DNA of 64,000 nt from Sphingopyxis sp. RIFCSPHIGHO2_12_FULL_65_19 (GTDB lineage: Bacteria > Pseudomonadota > Alphaproteobacteria > Sphingomonadales > Sphingomonadaceae). Position 1 is the first letter of the stretch; each line of letters opens with the position of its first letter. The translations under genes were made by a program, and so were the position numbers. The notes below the pieces were generated by a model. The model was not told the DNA's origin. It searched no databases and was given only the letters and a program-made list of their open reading frames with translations. The DNA lies in the NCBI RefSeq assembly GCF_001830555.1, contig NZ_MIAM01000024.1, positions 228 through 64,227 on the forward strand, in the 5' to 3' direction. Below are positions 17,966-26,757 of this stretch, one piece after another.

Positions 17966-18675
17966 GCGGCGGAAGCGGAAAAGGCGGGAGCGGGCGCGGC
18001 GGCGGCCTGCATGTGCGGGTCAAGACCGCGCGCAAGCGCAGCACGTCGTCGACGCGCTGGCTGCAACGGCAACTCAACGACCCCTATGTGCGCCGTGCGC
18101 AGGCCGAGGGTTATCGCTCGCGCGCCGCGTACAAGCTCATCGAACTCGACGAGAAATTCGGATTCCTCAAGAAATCGCGCGCCGTCGTCGATCTTGGCAT
18201 CACCCCGGGCGGCTGGTCGCAGGTCGTGCGCAAGGCGAACCCGCGCGCGCGCGTCGCAGGTATCGACCTGCTCGCGTGCGAACCGATCGAGGGCGTTGCG
18301 ATCCTCGAGATGGACTTCATGGATGATGCGGCGCCGGACGCGCTGATCGAAGCACTCGGCAGCGCCCCCGACCTGGTCATTTCGGATATGGCGGCGAATA
18401 CTGTCGGCCACCAGCAGACCGACCATCTGCGCACGATCGGGCTGGCCGAGACCGCCGCCGATTTCGCGGTGCAAAATCTGCTGCCCGGCGGCGCCTTTGT
18501 CGCCAAGGTGTTTGCGGGCGGCGCCGACCACACGCTGCTGACCTTGCTCAAACGCCATTTCACGACGGTCAAGCACGCCAAGCCGCCGGCGAGCCGCAAG
18601 GGATCGCCCGAACTTTATGTCATCGCGCAAGGCTTTAAGGGTCGCAGCGACGGCAGCGATGTTGACATGGAATAG
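17962..18675 (+). CDS. rlmE: 23S rRNA (uridine-2552-2'-O) methyltransferase
   Basis: 237-residue RrmJ/FtsJ-type methyltransferase that modifies U2552 in the A loop. The SAM site is VVDLGITPGGWSQV. The K-D-K-E tetrad is K58 (SRAAYKL), D142 (ISDMAAN), K182 (AFVAKVF) and E217 (SPELYVIA). The N-terminus is glycine-rich (SGGSGKGGSGRGGG), typical of sphingomonad orthologues. The ATG at 17962 overlaps the ppx stop. Confidence 0.94.
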   Translation: MSGGSGKGGSGRGGGLHVRVKTARKRSTSSTRWLQRQLNDPYVRRAQAEGYRSRAAYKLIELDEKFGFLKKSRAVVDLGITPGGWSQVVRKANPRARVAGIDLLACEPIEGVAILEMDFMDDAAPDALIEALGSAPDLVISDMAANTVGHQQTDHLRTIGLAETAADFAVQNLLPGGAFVAKVFAGGADHTLLTLLKRHFTTVKHAKPPASRKGSPELYVIAQGFKGRSDGSDVDME

Positions 18676-18713
18676 CTACGCGAATGGGTCGCACCACCGG
18701 GGGGAGAATATTG

Positions 18714-20186
18714 ATGGGCAAGTCGAGGCAGTCGGTCGCGGCTGTGACGCTGGCGGCGTTGATGCTGGCATCGTGCGGCGGCGGCGGCGGAAGCGATGGG
18801 AGCCTGGGCAGCGGCGGCACCGTCACGGTTCCGCCGACACCCACGCCGACGCCGACACCCACCGCCAACTGCGGCCTCGCGGCGCGCCAGTCCTTTGCCA
18901 AGGCGGTGATCGACGAATGGTATCTGTTCCCGAACGATGTTGCGAACGGCGTCAGCCCTTCGAGCTACAGCAGCGTCCAATCCTATATCGACGCGCTGGT
19001 CGCGCCTGCGCGCGCGCTGAACAAGGATCGTTTCTTCACCTACATCACCTCGATCGCCGAAGAGAACGCCTTTTACGCTAGCGGGTCGAGCGCCGGTTTC
19101 GGTGTCCGCCTGGCTTATGATGCCGCGAACCAGCAAATCGTCATCGCCGAAGCCTATGAAGGCGCCCCCGCCTTTGCCGCGGGAATCGATCGCGGGACCG
19201 CGATCGTAGGGATCGGCACGACAAGCGGCAATATCCGCAGCGTGTCGAGCATCGTCGCGGCCGAGGGGACCGCTGGCCTGACCAGCGCGCTCGGTCCCAA
19301 CGACCCCGGGGTCAGCCGTGTGCTGCGCATCAGCGACGCGGCGGGCACACGCGACGTCACGGTGGCAAAGACCGACTATGCGCTCGATCCGGTTTCGGAC
19401 CGCTACGGCGCCAAGGTGATCAGCGAAGGCGGGCGCAATTATGGCTATATCAACCTGCGCACGTTCATTTCGTCGGCCGACCAGCAGCTGCGCACGGCAT
19501 TCCTGAATTTCCGGAACCAGGGCGTGACCGATATCATCATCGATTTCCGTTACAACGGCGGCGGACTGGTTTCGACCGCCGAGTTGATGGGCGACCTGCT
19601 GGGACGCAATCGCACGTCGAGCGAGATTTTCTCGCAGCTGAATTTTCGCCCATCGAAAGCGTCGAATAACGAGACACGCTATTTCGCGGCGCAGCCCGAA
19701 TCGATCGCGCCAACGCGCATCGCCTTCATCGGCACCGGGTCGACCGCATCGGCGAGCGAACTGGTGATCAATTCGATGCTGCCGTATCTTGGCACCAGCA
19801 TGACGCTCGTCGGCGCCAACACCTATGGCAAGCCGGTCGGCCAGATCGCGCTCGACCGGGCCGAATGCGACGACCGCATGCGTGTGGTTGCCTTTGCCAC
19901 CGCCAATTCGGCGGGTGCGAGCGACTATTATGACGGGCTGGCGCCGAAGATTGCGAACAGTTGCGCCGCGAACGACGATCTGAGCCTGCCGCTGGGCGAC
20001 CCGCGCGAAGCGTCGGTGCGCGCGGCGATCGGCTTTCTTTCGGGCACGGCCTGCACCACCCGCATCGCCGACGCCAGCGCCGGGGCCGCGGCGCGCAGCA
20101 GCCGCTCGCCGGCCATGGCGCGGCCGGAAATGCTGATGGCCGATCGTCCCAGCGCGGCGCAGCGCGACCTGCCGGGGCTGTTCTGA
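18714..20186 (+). CDS. S41 family peptidase, lipoprotein
   Basis: 490 residues. The start at 18714 follows a GGGGGGAG ribosome-binding site and gives a lipoprotein signal with lipobox LAS-C21. A Gly/Pro/Thr linker (TPTPTPTPT) leads to a PDZ-like region (GFGVRLAYDAANQQIVIAEAYEG..GIDRG) and the C-terminal-processing-protease domain. The catalytic Ser is in STASASELVINS and the Lys in NTYGKPVGQ, with YINLRTF and DIIIDFRYNGGG strands. It is probably anchored in the outer membrane facing the periplasm. Substrates are unknown. Transcribed after rlmE with a 38-base gap. Confidence 0.88.
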   Translation: MGKSRQSVAAVTLAALMLASCGGGGGSDGSLGSGGTVTVPPTPTPTPTPTANCGLAARQSFAKAVIDEWYLFPNDVANGVSPSSYSSVQSYIDALVAPARALNKDRFFTYITSIAEENAFYASGSSAGFGVRLAYDAANQQIVIAEAYEGAPAFAAGIDRGTAIVGIGTTSGNIRSVSSIVAAEGTAGLTSALGPNDPGVSRVLRISDAAGTRDVTVAKTDYALDPVSDRYGAKVISEGGRNYGYINLRTFISSADQQLRTAFLNFRNQGVTDIIIDFRYNGGGLVSTAELMGDLLGRNRTSSEIFSQLNFRPSKASNNETRYFAAQPESIAPTRIAFIGTGSTASASELVINSMLPYLGTSMTLVGANTYGKPVGQIALDRAECDDRMRVVAFATANSAGASDYYDGLAPKIANSCAANDDLSLPLGDPREASVRAAIGFLSGTACTTRIADASAGAAARSSRSPAMARPEMLMADRPSAAQRDLPGLF

Positions 20187-20255
20187 CCCCGCGCCGTTTA
20201 ATCCATCGCAGCAATTGACCGCAGCGGCAGAAACGGGCTAACGGCCGCGGCAAGC

Positions 20256-20412
20256 GACAGGTTCCCCGGTGACGGGGACGAAGAGGGAACGGGAAAACCC
20301 CGGCTGCCCCTGCAACTGTACGCGGCGAGCCATCGGCCACATGCCATTGGGACTTCGGTCCCGAGAAGGCGGCCGACCGGCGCTGACCCGCAAGCCAGGA
20401 GACCTGCCCGTC
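20256..20412 (+). promoter_or_regulatory. Cobalamin riboswitch
   Basis: The 382 bases between the S41 gene and btuB hold a B12 aptamer. The conserved elements in order are GACAGGTTCCCC, AGAGGGAACGGGAAA, the core GGCTGCCCCTGCAACTGTA (20301-20320) and the B12 box AAGCCAGGAGACCTGCC (20392-20408). The remaining 156 bases to the btuB ATG at 20569 hold the expression platform and ribosome-binding site; its pairing is not resolved here. High adenosylcobalamin should shut off the whole btuB-cob operon. Confidence 0.93.
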
Positions 20413-20568
20413 GCCGTCGTCTTTCGACCGGACAGGGTGTGCCGGGCGGACGGGGGTGAACCCGCATGACGACAAGCTTGGCCGCGTTCGCGCGCGGGCG
20501 GTGTCGTGCGTCCCCACAGGACGACCGCATCGACCGTACGCGTGGGCGGCATTGTCGATGGGTGTTCT

Positions 20569-22527
20569 ATGTTCCAATCTGTTTTCCGAAGTTCGATCTG
20601 CCTTGCCGCCATCGCGGCCTCCTCCTCCGCAGCCGCCGAGGACGCATCGTCCGCGCACGCCGTCGCCGCCGACAGCGACAGCATCATCGTCACCGCAACC
20701 CGCGTGCCGCTGACGCTCGACGAAGTGCCGTCGTCGATCGCCGTGCTCGACAAGGCCGCGATCGACCGCGCGCAGGACATCGGCGTCACCGAATTGCTGC
20801 TCCGCACGCCGGGCATCAGCATGTCGCGCAACGGCGGTTATGGCACGTCGACCTCGCTGCGCATCCGCGGCGGCGAATCCGAACATACCGTGGCGGTGAT
20901 CGACGGCGTGAAGCTCAATGACCCGTCGTCGACGGGCGGCGGCTTCAACTTCACCAATCTGCTCGCGGGGGATATTTCGCGGATCGAGGTGCTGCGCGGG
21001 CCGCAGTCGATCCTGTGGGGGAGCCAGGCGATCGGCGGGGTCGTCAACATCGTCACCGCGTCGCCCGACAAGGGCATCGAAGGCAGCTTCGATCTTGAAG
21101 CCGGATCGCGTCAGACCGTCAGCGCACGCGCCGCGATTGGCGGCCGCACCGGGCCGCTCGCCTGGCGCATCGGCGGCCAGCGTTTCACCACCGACGGCAT
21201 TTCGTCGCACGCCAGGGCGTTCGGAGGCGTCGAGCGTGACGGCTATCGCAACAGCAGCGTTTCGGGCCGCGCCGAACTGGCGCTCGCCGACAATCTCAGC
21301 GCCGAAGTGCGCGGCTATTATTCAAGCGGCCGCGTCGAATTCGACGGCTTCAACACCGACAGCAACGACTTTGGGTTGAACAAGGAATTCGTCGGCTACA
21401 CGGGGCTCAATTTCGACCTCATCGGCGGACGATTCCGCAACCGCATCGCTTATGCCTATACCGATACCAACCGCGACAATTTCAATCCTGACCGCGCACG
21501 CCCGCGCAGTTTCGAGGCCGACGGCAAAAACAAGCGCTGGGAATATCAGGGCAGCTTCGATTTTACCGACCGCATAAGCGCAATCTTCGGGGTCGAGAAT
21601 GAACGCTCGGACTTCCGCAGCCGTTCGCCCTCGGCGTCGCTGGCGATCCCGCTTCCCGCTTTTGTACGCGGTAAGGCGGAACTCACGAGCGTTTATGGGC
21701 AATTGAGCATCGAACCACTCGACGGTCTGACGCTCAATGGCGGCGTCCGTTATGACGATCATGACCGCTATGGCGGGCAGACCTTGTTCGCGGCGGGCGG
21801 CGTCTGGCGCCTCGCCACCGGCACCGTGCTGCGCGCGAGCTATGGCGAAGGCTTCAAGGCACCGGGGCTCTACCAGCTGTTCAGCGAATATGGGAATGTC
21901 GGGCTCGACCCCGAAGAGGCGCATGGCTGGGAAGCGGGGATCGAACAGCATTTGTTCGGTCGCACACTTGTTGTCGGCGCGACCTGGTTTGACCGCACGA
22001 CGGCGAACCAGATCATCTATAACGGCTGCTCGTCGCCCACGACGGACCCGCTCTGCACCGTGCCCGGCAGCAACCCGCCCATCCAGCGCTTCGGCTATTA
22101 TCTGAACGTAGCGCGCAGCGAAGCGCACGGCGTCGAGGCCGCCGCTGCGCTGACACTTGGCGGGTTCACGCTCGAGGGCAATGGCAGCTGGATCGTCGCC
22201 GAGGACCGCTCAACCGGGGCCAATTCCGGCAACTGGTTGCCGCGGCGTCCGCGCCACATGGCGAATCTATCGGCAATCTATGCTTTCGGTTTCGGGCTCG
22301 AACTCGGCGCGGCGCTACGGTGGTCGGGCAAAAGCTACGACAATGCGAGCAATGCGCAGCGGCTCGACGATTATACGCTCGTCGACTTGCGCGCTGAATA
22401 TGCGCTTTCGGACGCCGTGAAACTGTTCGCGCGCGCCGAAAATATCTTCGACGAAGAATATATGACCGCCTACCGCTATGGCTCGATCGGCCGTAGCGTT
22501 TACGCCGGTATCCGGGGGCGCTTCTGA
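20569..22527 (+). CDS. btuB: TonB-dependent vitamin B12 receptor BtuB
   Basis: 652-residue outer-membrane receptor for cobalamins and cobinamides. A signal peptide (MFQSVFRSSICLAAIAASSSAAAE) precedes a TonB box (DSIIVTATRVP). The plug has LLRTPGISMSRNGGYG and IEVLRGPQSILWGSQAIGG, and the barrel ends in YAGIRGRF. The ATG at 20569 fits the signal peptide; an earlier ATG at 20506 does not. Directly downstream of the cobalamin riboswitch and first of a ten-gene run with overlapping ends. Its stop and the next start share TGATG. Confidence 0.93.
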   Translation: MFQSVFRSSICLAAIAASSSAAAEDASSAHAVAADSDSIIVTATRVPLTLDEVPSSIAVLDKAAIDRAQDIGVTELLLRTPGISMSRNGGYGTSTSLRIRGGESEHTVAVIDGVKLNDPSSTGGGFNFTNLLAGDISRIEVLRGPQSILWGSQAIGGVVNIVTASPDKGIEGSFDLEAGSRQTVSARAAIGGRTGPLAWRIGGQRFTTDGISSHARAFGGVERDGYRNSSVSGRAELALADNLSAEVRGYYSSGRVEFDGFNTDSNDFGLNKEFVGYTGLNFDLIGGRFRNRIAYAYTDTNRDNFNPDRARPRSFEADGKNKRWEYQGSFDFTDRISAIFGVENERSDFRSRSPSASLAIPLPAFVRGKAELTSVYGQLSIEPLDGLTLNGGVRYDDHDRYGGQTLFAAGGVWRLATGTVLRASYGEGFKAPGLYQLFSEYGNVGLDPEEAHGWEAGIEQHLFGRTLVVGATWFDRTTANQIIYNGCSSPTTDPLCTVPGSNPPIQRFGYYLNVARSEAHGVEAAAALTLGGFTLEGNGSWIVAEDRSTGANSGNWLPRRPRHMANLSAIYAFGFGLELGAALRWSGKSYDNASNAQRLDDYTLVDLRAEYALSDAVKLFARAENIFDEEYMTAYRYGSIGRSVYAGIRGRF

Positions 22528-23078
22528 TGGCCGCCGTGTCGCAGCGCAGCGCGTCAGCGCTGTGGATCGCATTGCTCACGGCGGCGAGCATGGTGACGAC
22601 GCTCGCGCTCGGCTGCGCGACGCCATTTCCCTCGCTCGCGGCGCTCGCAGCGGTGCATATGCGCCGCCGCGACGGCCTCGCGCTGATGTTGCTCGCTTGG
22701 GCAGCGAGCCAGTTCGTCGGTTTCGTTCTGCTCGGCTATCCACGCGACGGGAGCACGCTGGCGTGGGGAGCCGGACTGGGCACCGCGGCGGTCGGGGCTA
22801 TGCTTGCCAGCCATGCGGCGCTGCGGGCGGCGGATCATCGTTCCGTCGCGGCGCGGCTCAGCCTCGCTTACGCAGCGGGGTTCACCGCGTTCAAGGGCGT
22901 CATATTGCTCTGGGCGCTCGTGCTCGGCGGACTGCATACCGCAATGGCGCCCGACCTGCTTGCCGAACAGTTCGTGCGCAACGCGGCAATATTGATCGGG
23001 CTCTATGCCGTTTATCGCGCGCTTGTCGCCGCGGGGGTTCCGCCGCCCCTGCCCATGTCCGCCGCGGCGACCACCTGA
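22527..23078 (+). CDS. Small integral membrane protein in cobalamin operon, unknown function
   Basis: 183 residues, nearly all hydrophobic, with about five or six membrane segments (for example ALWIALLTAASMVTTLAL, LMLLAWAASQFVGFVLLG, VILLWALVLGGLHTAM, AAILIGLYAVYRALV). I do not recognise the family. Size and topology would suit a substrate-binding S-component of an ECF transporter or a B12-regulated cobalt permease. Neither an ECF ATPase nor a BtuCDF set is in the window. Coupled to btuB and DUF1636 by TGATG overlaps on both sides, and under the riboswitch, so a role in corrinoid or cobalt transport is a reasonable guess. Confidence 0.7.
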   Translation: MAAVSQRSASALWIALLTAASMVTTLALGCATPFPSLAALAAVHMRRRDGLALMLLAWAASQFVGFVLLGYPRDGSTLAWGAGLGTAAVGAMLASHAALRAADHRSVAARLSLAYAAGFTAFKGVILLWALVLGGLHTAMAPDLLAEQFVRNAAILIGLYAVYRALVAAGVPPPLPMSAAATT

Positions 23079-23485
23079 TGCTGACGCGCGTCGACCCGGG
23101 TCCGGCGGTGGTGGTGTGCAACACCTGTCGCCACAGCCGTTCGGCCCAGGTCGATGGCGAGGGTGTGCGTGGCGGCGCGCGGCTCGTTGCGGCGCTGAAC
23201 GAAATCAAGGCAGGCGAGCCGCGCTACGCGGGCATCGCGGTGCAGGAAATGGCGTGCCTGTTCGCCTGCCAGGACCATATCACCGTCCATCTGCGCGCGC
23301 CGGGGAAGGTCGGTTATGTGCTGGGCCGCTTCACCGGCGACGCGGCATCGGCACGCGCCATCCTCGAATATGCGGTTCATTATGCCGCCAGCGAGCACGG
23401 CCGCGTCGCCTTTTCGCTTTGGCCCGACGGTATCAAAGGCCATTTCATCACGCGCACGCCGCCACCAGGATATATCGCCGAATGA
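23078..23485 (+). CDS. DUF1636 family protein
   Basis: 135 residues of the DUF1636 family, a small ferredoxin/thioredoxin-fold-like protein. VVCNTCRHSR near the N-terminus and MACLFACQDH in the middle give two Cys pairs suited to bind a metal or cluster; the C-terminal RTPPPGYIAE end is characteristic. The biochemical function of the family is not known to me. Members are often found among cobalamin genes, as here, where it sits between the membrane protein and cobT with overlaps on both sides. A cobalt-binding or corrinoid redox role is inference. Confidence 0.8.
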   Translation: MLTRVDPGPAVVVCNTCRHSRSAQVDGEGVRGGARLVAALNEIKAGEPRYAGIAVQEMACLFACQDHITVHLRAPGKVGYVLGRFTGDAASARAILEYAVHYAASEHGRVAFSLWPDGIKGHFITRTPPPGYIAE

Positions 23486-24498
23486 CCCGCTTTGCTTCCG
23501 CCCAGACCTTCAGCGCAGCACTCGCGAATTTGCCGGGCCCGGACGACAGCGCCGCAACCGATGCCCGCGTGCGGCAGGGTGAACTCACCAAACCTGCTGG
23601 CTCGCTGGGTCGGCTCGAGGAACTGGCAGTCTTTTTCGCCGGTTGGCAAGGCCGGGCGCGCCCGCAAATCAACCATGCGCGCGCCGCAATCTTTGCGGGC
23701 AATCACGGCATCACCGTGCATGGCGTCAGCGCCTTTCCGCCTGGCGTGACCGCACAGATGGTCGCCAATTTCGCGGGTGGCGGCGCAGCGATCAACGCCC
23801 TTTCCGGCGCGGCGGGACTGGAACTCTCCGTCGTCGCGCTCGACCTCGACCGGCCGACCGCCGATTTTACCGCCAACGCTGCGATGGACGAGGCGGAATG
23901 CCTCGATGCGCTGAACCGCGGCGCGGCGGTCGTCGACGCCGATCTCGACCTGCTCGTGCTGGGGGAGATGGGGATCGGCAATTCGACCGCGGCGGCCGCG
24001 CTCTGCGCGCGCAGTTACGGCGGCAGCGCCGCTGAGTGGGTCGGTCCGGGCACGGGGATCGACGGTTATGGAGTCGCGCGCAAGGCCGCGGTCGTCGATC
24101 AGGCCATCGCCTTTCACGCCGACGCGCCGCACGCGGCGTTCGACACGCTGCGACGCGTCGGCGGACGCGAGATTGCGGCGATTGCGGGCGCGATCCTCCG
24201 CGCCCGCCAGCTCGGCGTCCCCGTGCTGCTCGACGGCTTCATCTGCACCTCGGCGATCGCCCCGCTTGCCGCCGACAATCCCGCCATCGTCGACCATTGC
24301 ATCGCGGGCCATTGCTCGGCCGAACCGGGACATAGGCGCCTTCTCGGCCGACTGGGGCTTGTGCCTCTGCTGACGCTCGACATGCGGCTGGGCGAAGGCA
24401 GCGGCGCGGCGGTCGCCGCGAACATCGTCCGCAGCGCGCTCGCCGCGCACGACCGCATGGCGACCTTTGCCGAAGCTGCGGTGTCGGCGTCGCTGTGA
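23482..24498 (+). CDS. cobT: Nicotinate-nucleotide-dimethylbenzimidazole phosphoribosyltransferase
   Basis: 338 residues. Makes alpha-ribazole phosphate from dimethylbenzimidazole and nicotinate mononucleotide, the lower-ligand branch of cobalamin assembly. Signature blocks: LTKPAGSLGRLE near the N-terminus, IFAGNHGITVHGVSAFPPGVT, LLVLGEMGIGNSTAAAA, GPGTGIDGYG and DMRLGEGSGAAVA with the catalytic glutamate. The ATG at 23482 overlaps the DUF1636 stop (ATGA). Confidence 0.95.
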   Translation: MTRFASAQTFSAALANLPGPDDSAATDARVRQGELTKPAGSLGRLEELAVFFAGWQGRARPQINHARAAIFAGNHGITVHGVSAFPPGVTAQMVANFAGGGAAINALSGAAGLELSVVALDLDRPTADFTANAAMDEAECLDALNRGAAVVDADLDLLVLGEMGIGNSTAAAALCARSYGGSAAEWVGPGTGIDGYGVARKAAVVDQAIAFHADAPHAAFDTLRRVGGREIAAIAGAILRARQLGVPVLLDGFICTSAIAPLAADNPAIVDHCIAGHCSAEPGHRRLLGRLGLVPLLTLDMRLGEGSGAAVAANIVRSALAAHDRMATFAEAAVSASL

Positions 24499-25064
24499 GC
24501 GGATTCACGCTTCATCTTCTGCGCCACGGCGCGCCCGAAACCCCGGGACTGCTGATGGGCCGCACCGACGGGGAGCCGACCCGCGAAGGCATCGCCGCGT
24601 GCATGGCGCAAGCCGAAGACCTTGGTATCGAACAGCTGATTACGTCCGACCTTCGTCGCTGCCACGCCGCGGGCAAAGCGATCGGCGCGGCGCTGGACAA
24701 ACCGCTCATTATCGACCCGCGCTGGCGCGAACTCGATTTCGGCGATTGGGACGGTAGTGCGGCGAGCGCCATCGATCGCGACGCGCTCGGCCTTTTCTGG
24801 AACGATCCGGACGCCCATCCGCCGCCTGGCGGCGAACGCTGGTCGGCGCTCGCCGCGCGCGTGTCGGCAGCGATCGGGGATCTGGCGCCCGTCCCGACAC
24901 TGGTCGTCACCCATGGCGGCGCGATGCGCGCCGCGCTCCACAGCCTCTGCGGGTTCGACCAGCGCCAGCTCTGGGCCTTCGACCTGCCCTATGCCGCGCT
25001 GCTTTCGCTCCGCGTCTGGCCGAGCAACAAACCAACTGCTCAGATTTCAGGCCTTTATCCATGA
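24495..25064 (+). CDS. cobC: Alpha-ribazole phosphatase-like histidine phosphatase
   Basis: 189-residue histidine phosphatase. The phosphate pocket is LLRHGAPE (R10, catalytic H11, G12) with VVTHGGAMRA as the second histidine motif and RWRELDFGDWDG as the acid region. Start GTG 24495 overlaps the cobT stop (GTGA). In Salmonella nomenclature CobC removes the phosphate from alpha-ribazole phosphate or from adenosylcobalamin phosphate. Position between cobT and cobS supports this over a general phosphoglycerate mutase. Confidence 0.85.
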   Translation: MSGFTLHLLRHGAPETPGLLMGRTDGEPTREGIAACMAQAEDLGIEQLITSDLRRCHAAGKAIGAALDKPLIIDPRWRELDFGDWDGSAASAIDRDALGLFWNDPDAHPPPGGERWSALAARVSAAIGDLAPVPTLVVTHGGAMRAALHSLCGFDQRQLWAFDLPYAALLSLRVWPSNKPTAQISGLYP

Positions 25065-25780
25065 AGGGATTGATCGTCGCGGTCCAGTTCCTGACCCGGC
25101 TGCCGACCCCGCGCGTCGCGGCGTCGAGCGAGGAGTTCGCCGCGTCGATGCGCTGGTTTCCGGCGGTCGGATTGATCGTCGGTGCGCTCGTTGCCGGCGC
25201 AGGATGGGCCGGGGCACGGATCGATCCCTGGACGGGCGCCCTGGGAGCGCTGATCGTCTGGGTCGCGGTGACGGGCGCGCTGCACCTCGACGGGCTGGGC
25301 GACATCGCCGATGCGAGCGGAGCGGCGCACAAAGATCGCGCGCGCATGCTGGCGGTTCTCGGTGAGCCGCACGTCGGCAGCTTCGCGGTGGTCGCGATTG
25401 CATCGCAGTTGATCGCCAAGCTCGTGTTGCTTCACGCGTTGCTCGACGTCCACGCCTTTTTCGCCATCGCCCTCACCCCCTTCGCTGCCCGTATCGGGCC
25501 GCTATTATGGTCGCGCGCGCTGCCCGACCTCCATGCCGGGCTCGGTTCCCAGTTTCGCGGGGCCGTCCGGCCCGTCGATTTTGCGGTCTGGAGCCTTCTT
25601 CTGATCGCGGCAGCCTGGGTTTCGCCCTCTCTGCTCGCCGCGCCGCTGGCCTTCCTGTTCTGGATCTGGTGGCTGATGCGCCGGATCGGCGGCATTTCCG
25701 GCGACGGGCACGGCGCGGGGATCGAAATTGTGGAAAGCCTTTTGCTCGCTGCGGCGCTGCTGCTGGCCCATCTGGCATGA
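25061..25780 (+). CDS. cobS: Adenosylcobinamide-GDP ribazoletransferase
   Basis: 239 residues, polytopic inner-membrane cobalamin synthase joining alpha-ribazole to adenosylcobinamide-GDP. MKGLIVAVQFLTRLPTP is the standard N-terminus, and HLDGLGDIADASGAAHKDRARMLAVL is the Asp-rich, Mg-binding family signature. GDGHGAGIEIVESLLLAAALL closes the last helices. ATG 25061 overlaps the cobC stop. Confidence 0.95.
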   Translation: MKGLIVAVQFLTRLPTPRVAASSEEFAASMRWFPAVGLIVGALVAGAGWAGARIDPWTGALGALIVWVAVTGALHLDGLGDIADASGAAHKDRARMLAVLGEPHVGSFAVVAIASQLIAKLVLLHALLDVHAFFAIALTPFAARIGPLLWSRALPDLHAGLGSQFRGAVRPVDFAVWSLLLIAAAWVSPSLLAAPLAFLFWIWWLMRRIGGISGDGHGAGIEIVESLLLAAALLLAHLA

Positions 25781-26757
25781 GCCATGAATGGACCTGGCAC
25801 GGCGGCAACCTCCAGGCCGCAAAACGCCGGTTTGGCGGCTCCGACTGGATCGACCTGTCGACCGGCATCAATCCGCACCCCTGGCCGGGTGCGGCAACGA
25901 TGGGGTTCGACTGGCAGCGATTGCCCGACCCCGATTCGCTGGCGCAGCTCGAAGCGGTCGCCGCCGCCTGTTTCGGCGTCGATACACGGCATGTCTGCGC
26001 GGTGCCTGGCACCGAAATCGGCCTGCGTCTCGTCGGCGCGCTGATCGGCGGCCCCGCGCGGCATGTCGTCCCCGGCTATCGCACCCATGGCGCGATGATC
26101 GTGGGGAGCGCCGCGGTCGAATGGTCGGAAATAGGCGATCCGGCGAGCCATCTGATCCTCGCCAATCCGAATAATCCCGACGGGCGCATCGTCACCACCG
26201 GCGCGATACAGGCGTTGCTGGCGCGCGGCGACCGATGGCTGCTGGTCGACGAGGCCTTTGCCGACGCCGATCCGGCATCGAGCGTGGCGGCATCGGTCGG
26301 CAATGACCGACGGCTGATTGTCTTCCGTTCGTTCGGCAAATTCTTCGGTCTCGCAGGAGTGCGGCTGGGCTTCGTTCTGGCGCCGGAGACCATCGTCGCC
26401 GCCTTGCGCGAGCGGCTGGGCGCATGGCCGCTGTCGGCGGCGGCCATCGCGATCGGGACGGCGGCCTACGCCGATGGCGAATGGATTTCAGCGACGCGCC
26501 GCCGTCTCGGCAACGAGGCGGCGACGCTCGACGCCATGCTGGTCGACAAGGGGTTTCAGCCCGTGGGTGACTGCCCGCTCTTTCGCCTGCTCGACGTCAA
26601 CGACGCGCACGGATTGTTCGAGCATCTGGCCCGCAGCGCGATTCTCTCTCGTCCCTTTGCAGAACGGCCACGCTGGCTTCGCCTCGGCCTGCCTGCCGAT
26701 GCAGCCGCGCGGACGCGGCTTGCCGCTGCGCTCGACGCGATGCACGCCAATGGCTGA
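25777..26757 (+). CDS. cobD: Threonine-phosphate decarboxylase (PLP enzyme)
   Basis: 326 residues. Fold-type I PLP enzyme making (R)-1-aminopropan-2-ol phosphate for the nucleotide loop; called CobC in the aerobic Pseudomonas nomenclature. WHGGNLQAAKRRFG and DLSTGINPHPWP are the characteristic N-terminus, ANPNNPDGR and DEAFAD the mid motifs, and RSFGKFFGLAGVRLGF carries the PLP lysine. ATG 25777 overlaps the cobS stop. Slightly shorter than the Salmonella enzyme. Confidence 0.92.
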   Translation: MSHEWTWHGGNLQAAKRRFGGSDWIDLSTGINPHPWPGAATMGFDWQRLPDPDSLAQLEAVAAACFGVDTRHVCAVPGTEIGLRLVGALIGGPARHVVPGYRTHGAMIVGSAAVEWSEIGDPASHLILANPNNPDGRIVTTGAIQALLARGDRWLLVDEAFADADPASSVAASVGNDRRLIVFRSFGKFFGLAGVRLGFVLAPETIVAALRERLGAWPLSAAAIAIGTAAYADGEWISATRRRLGNEAATLDAMLVDKGFQPVGDCPLFRLLDVNDAHGLFEHLARSAILSRPFAERPRWLRLGLPADAAARTRLAAALDAMHANG

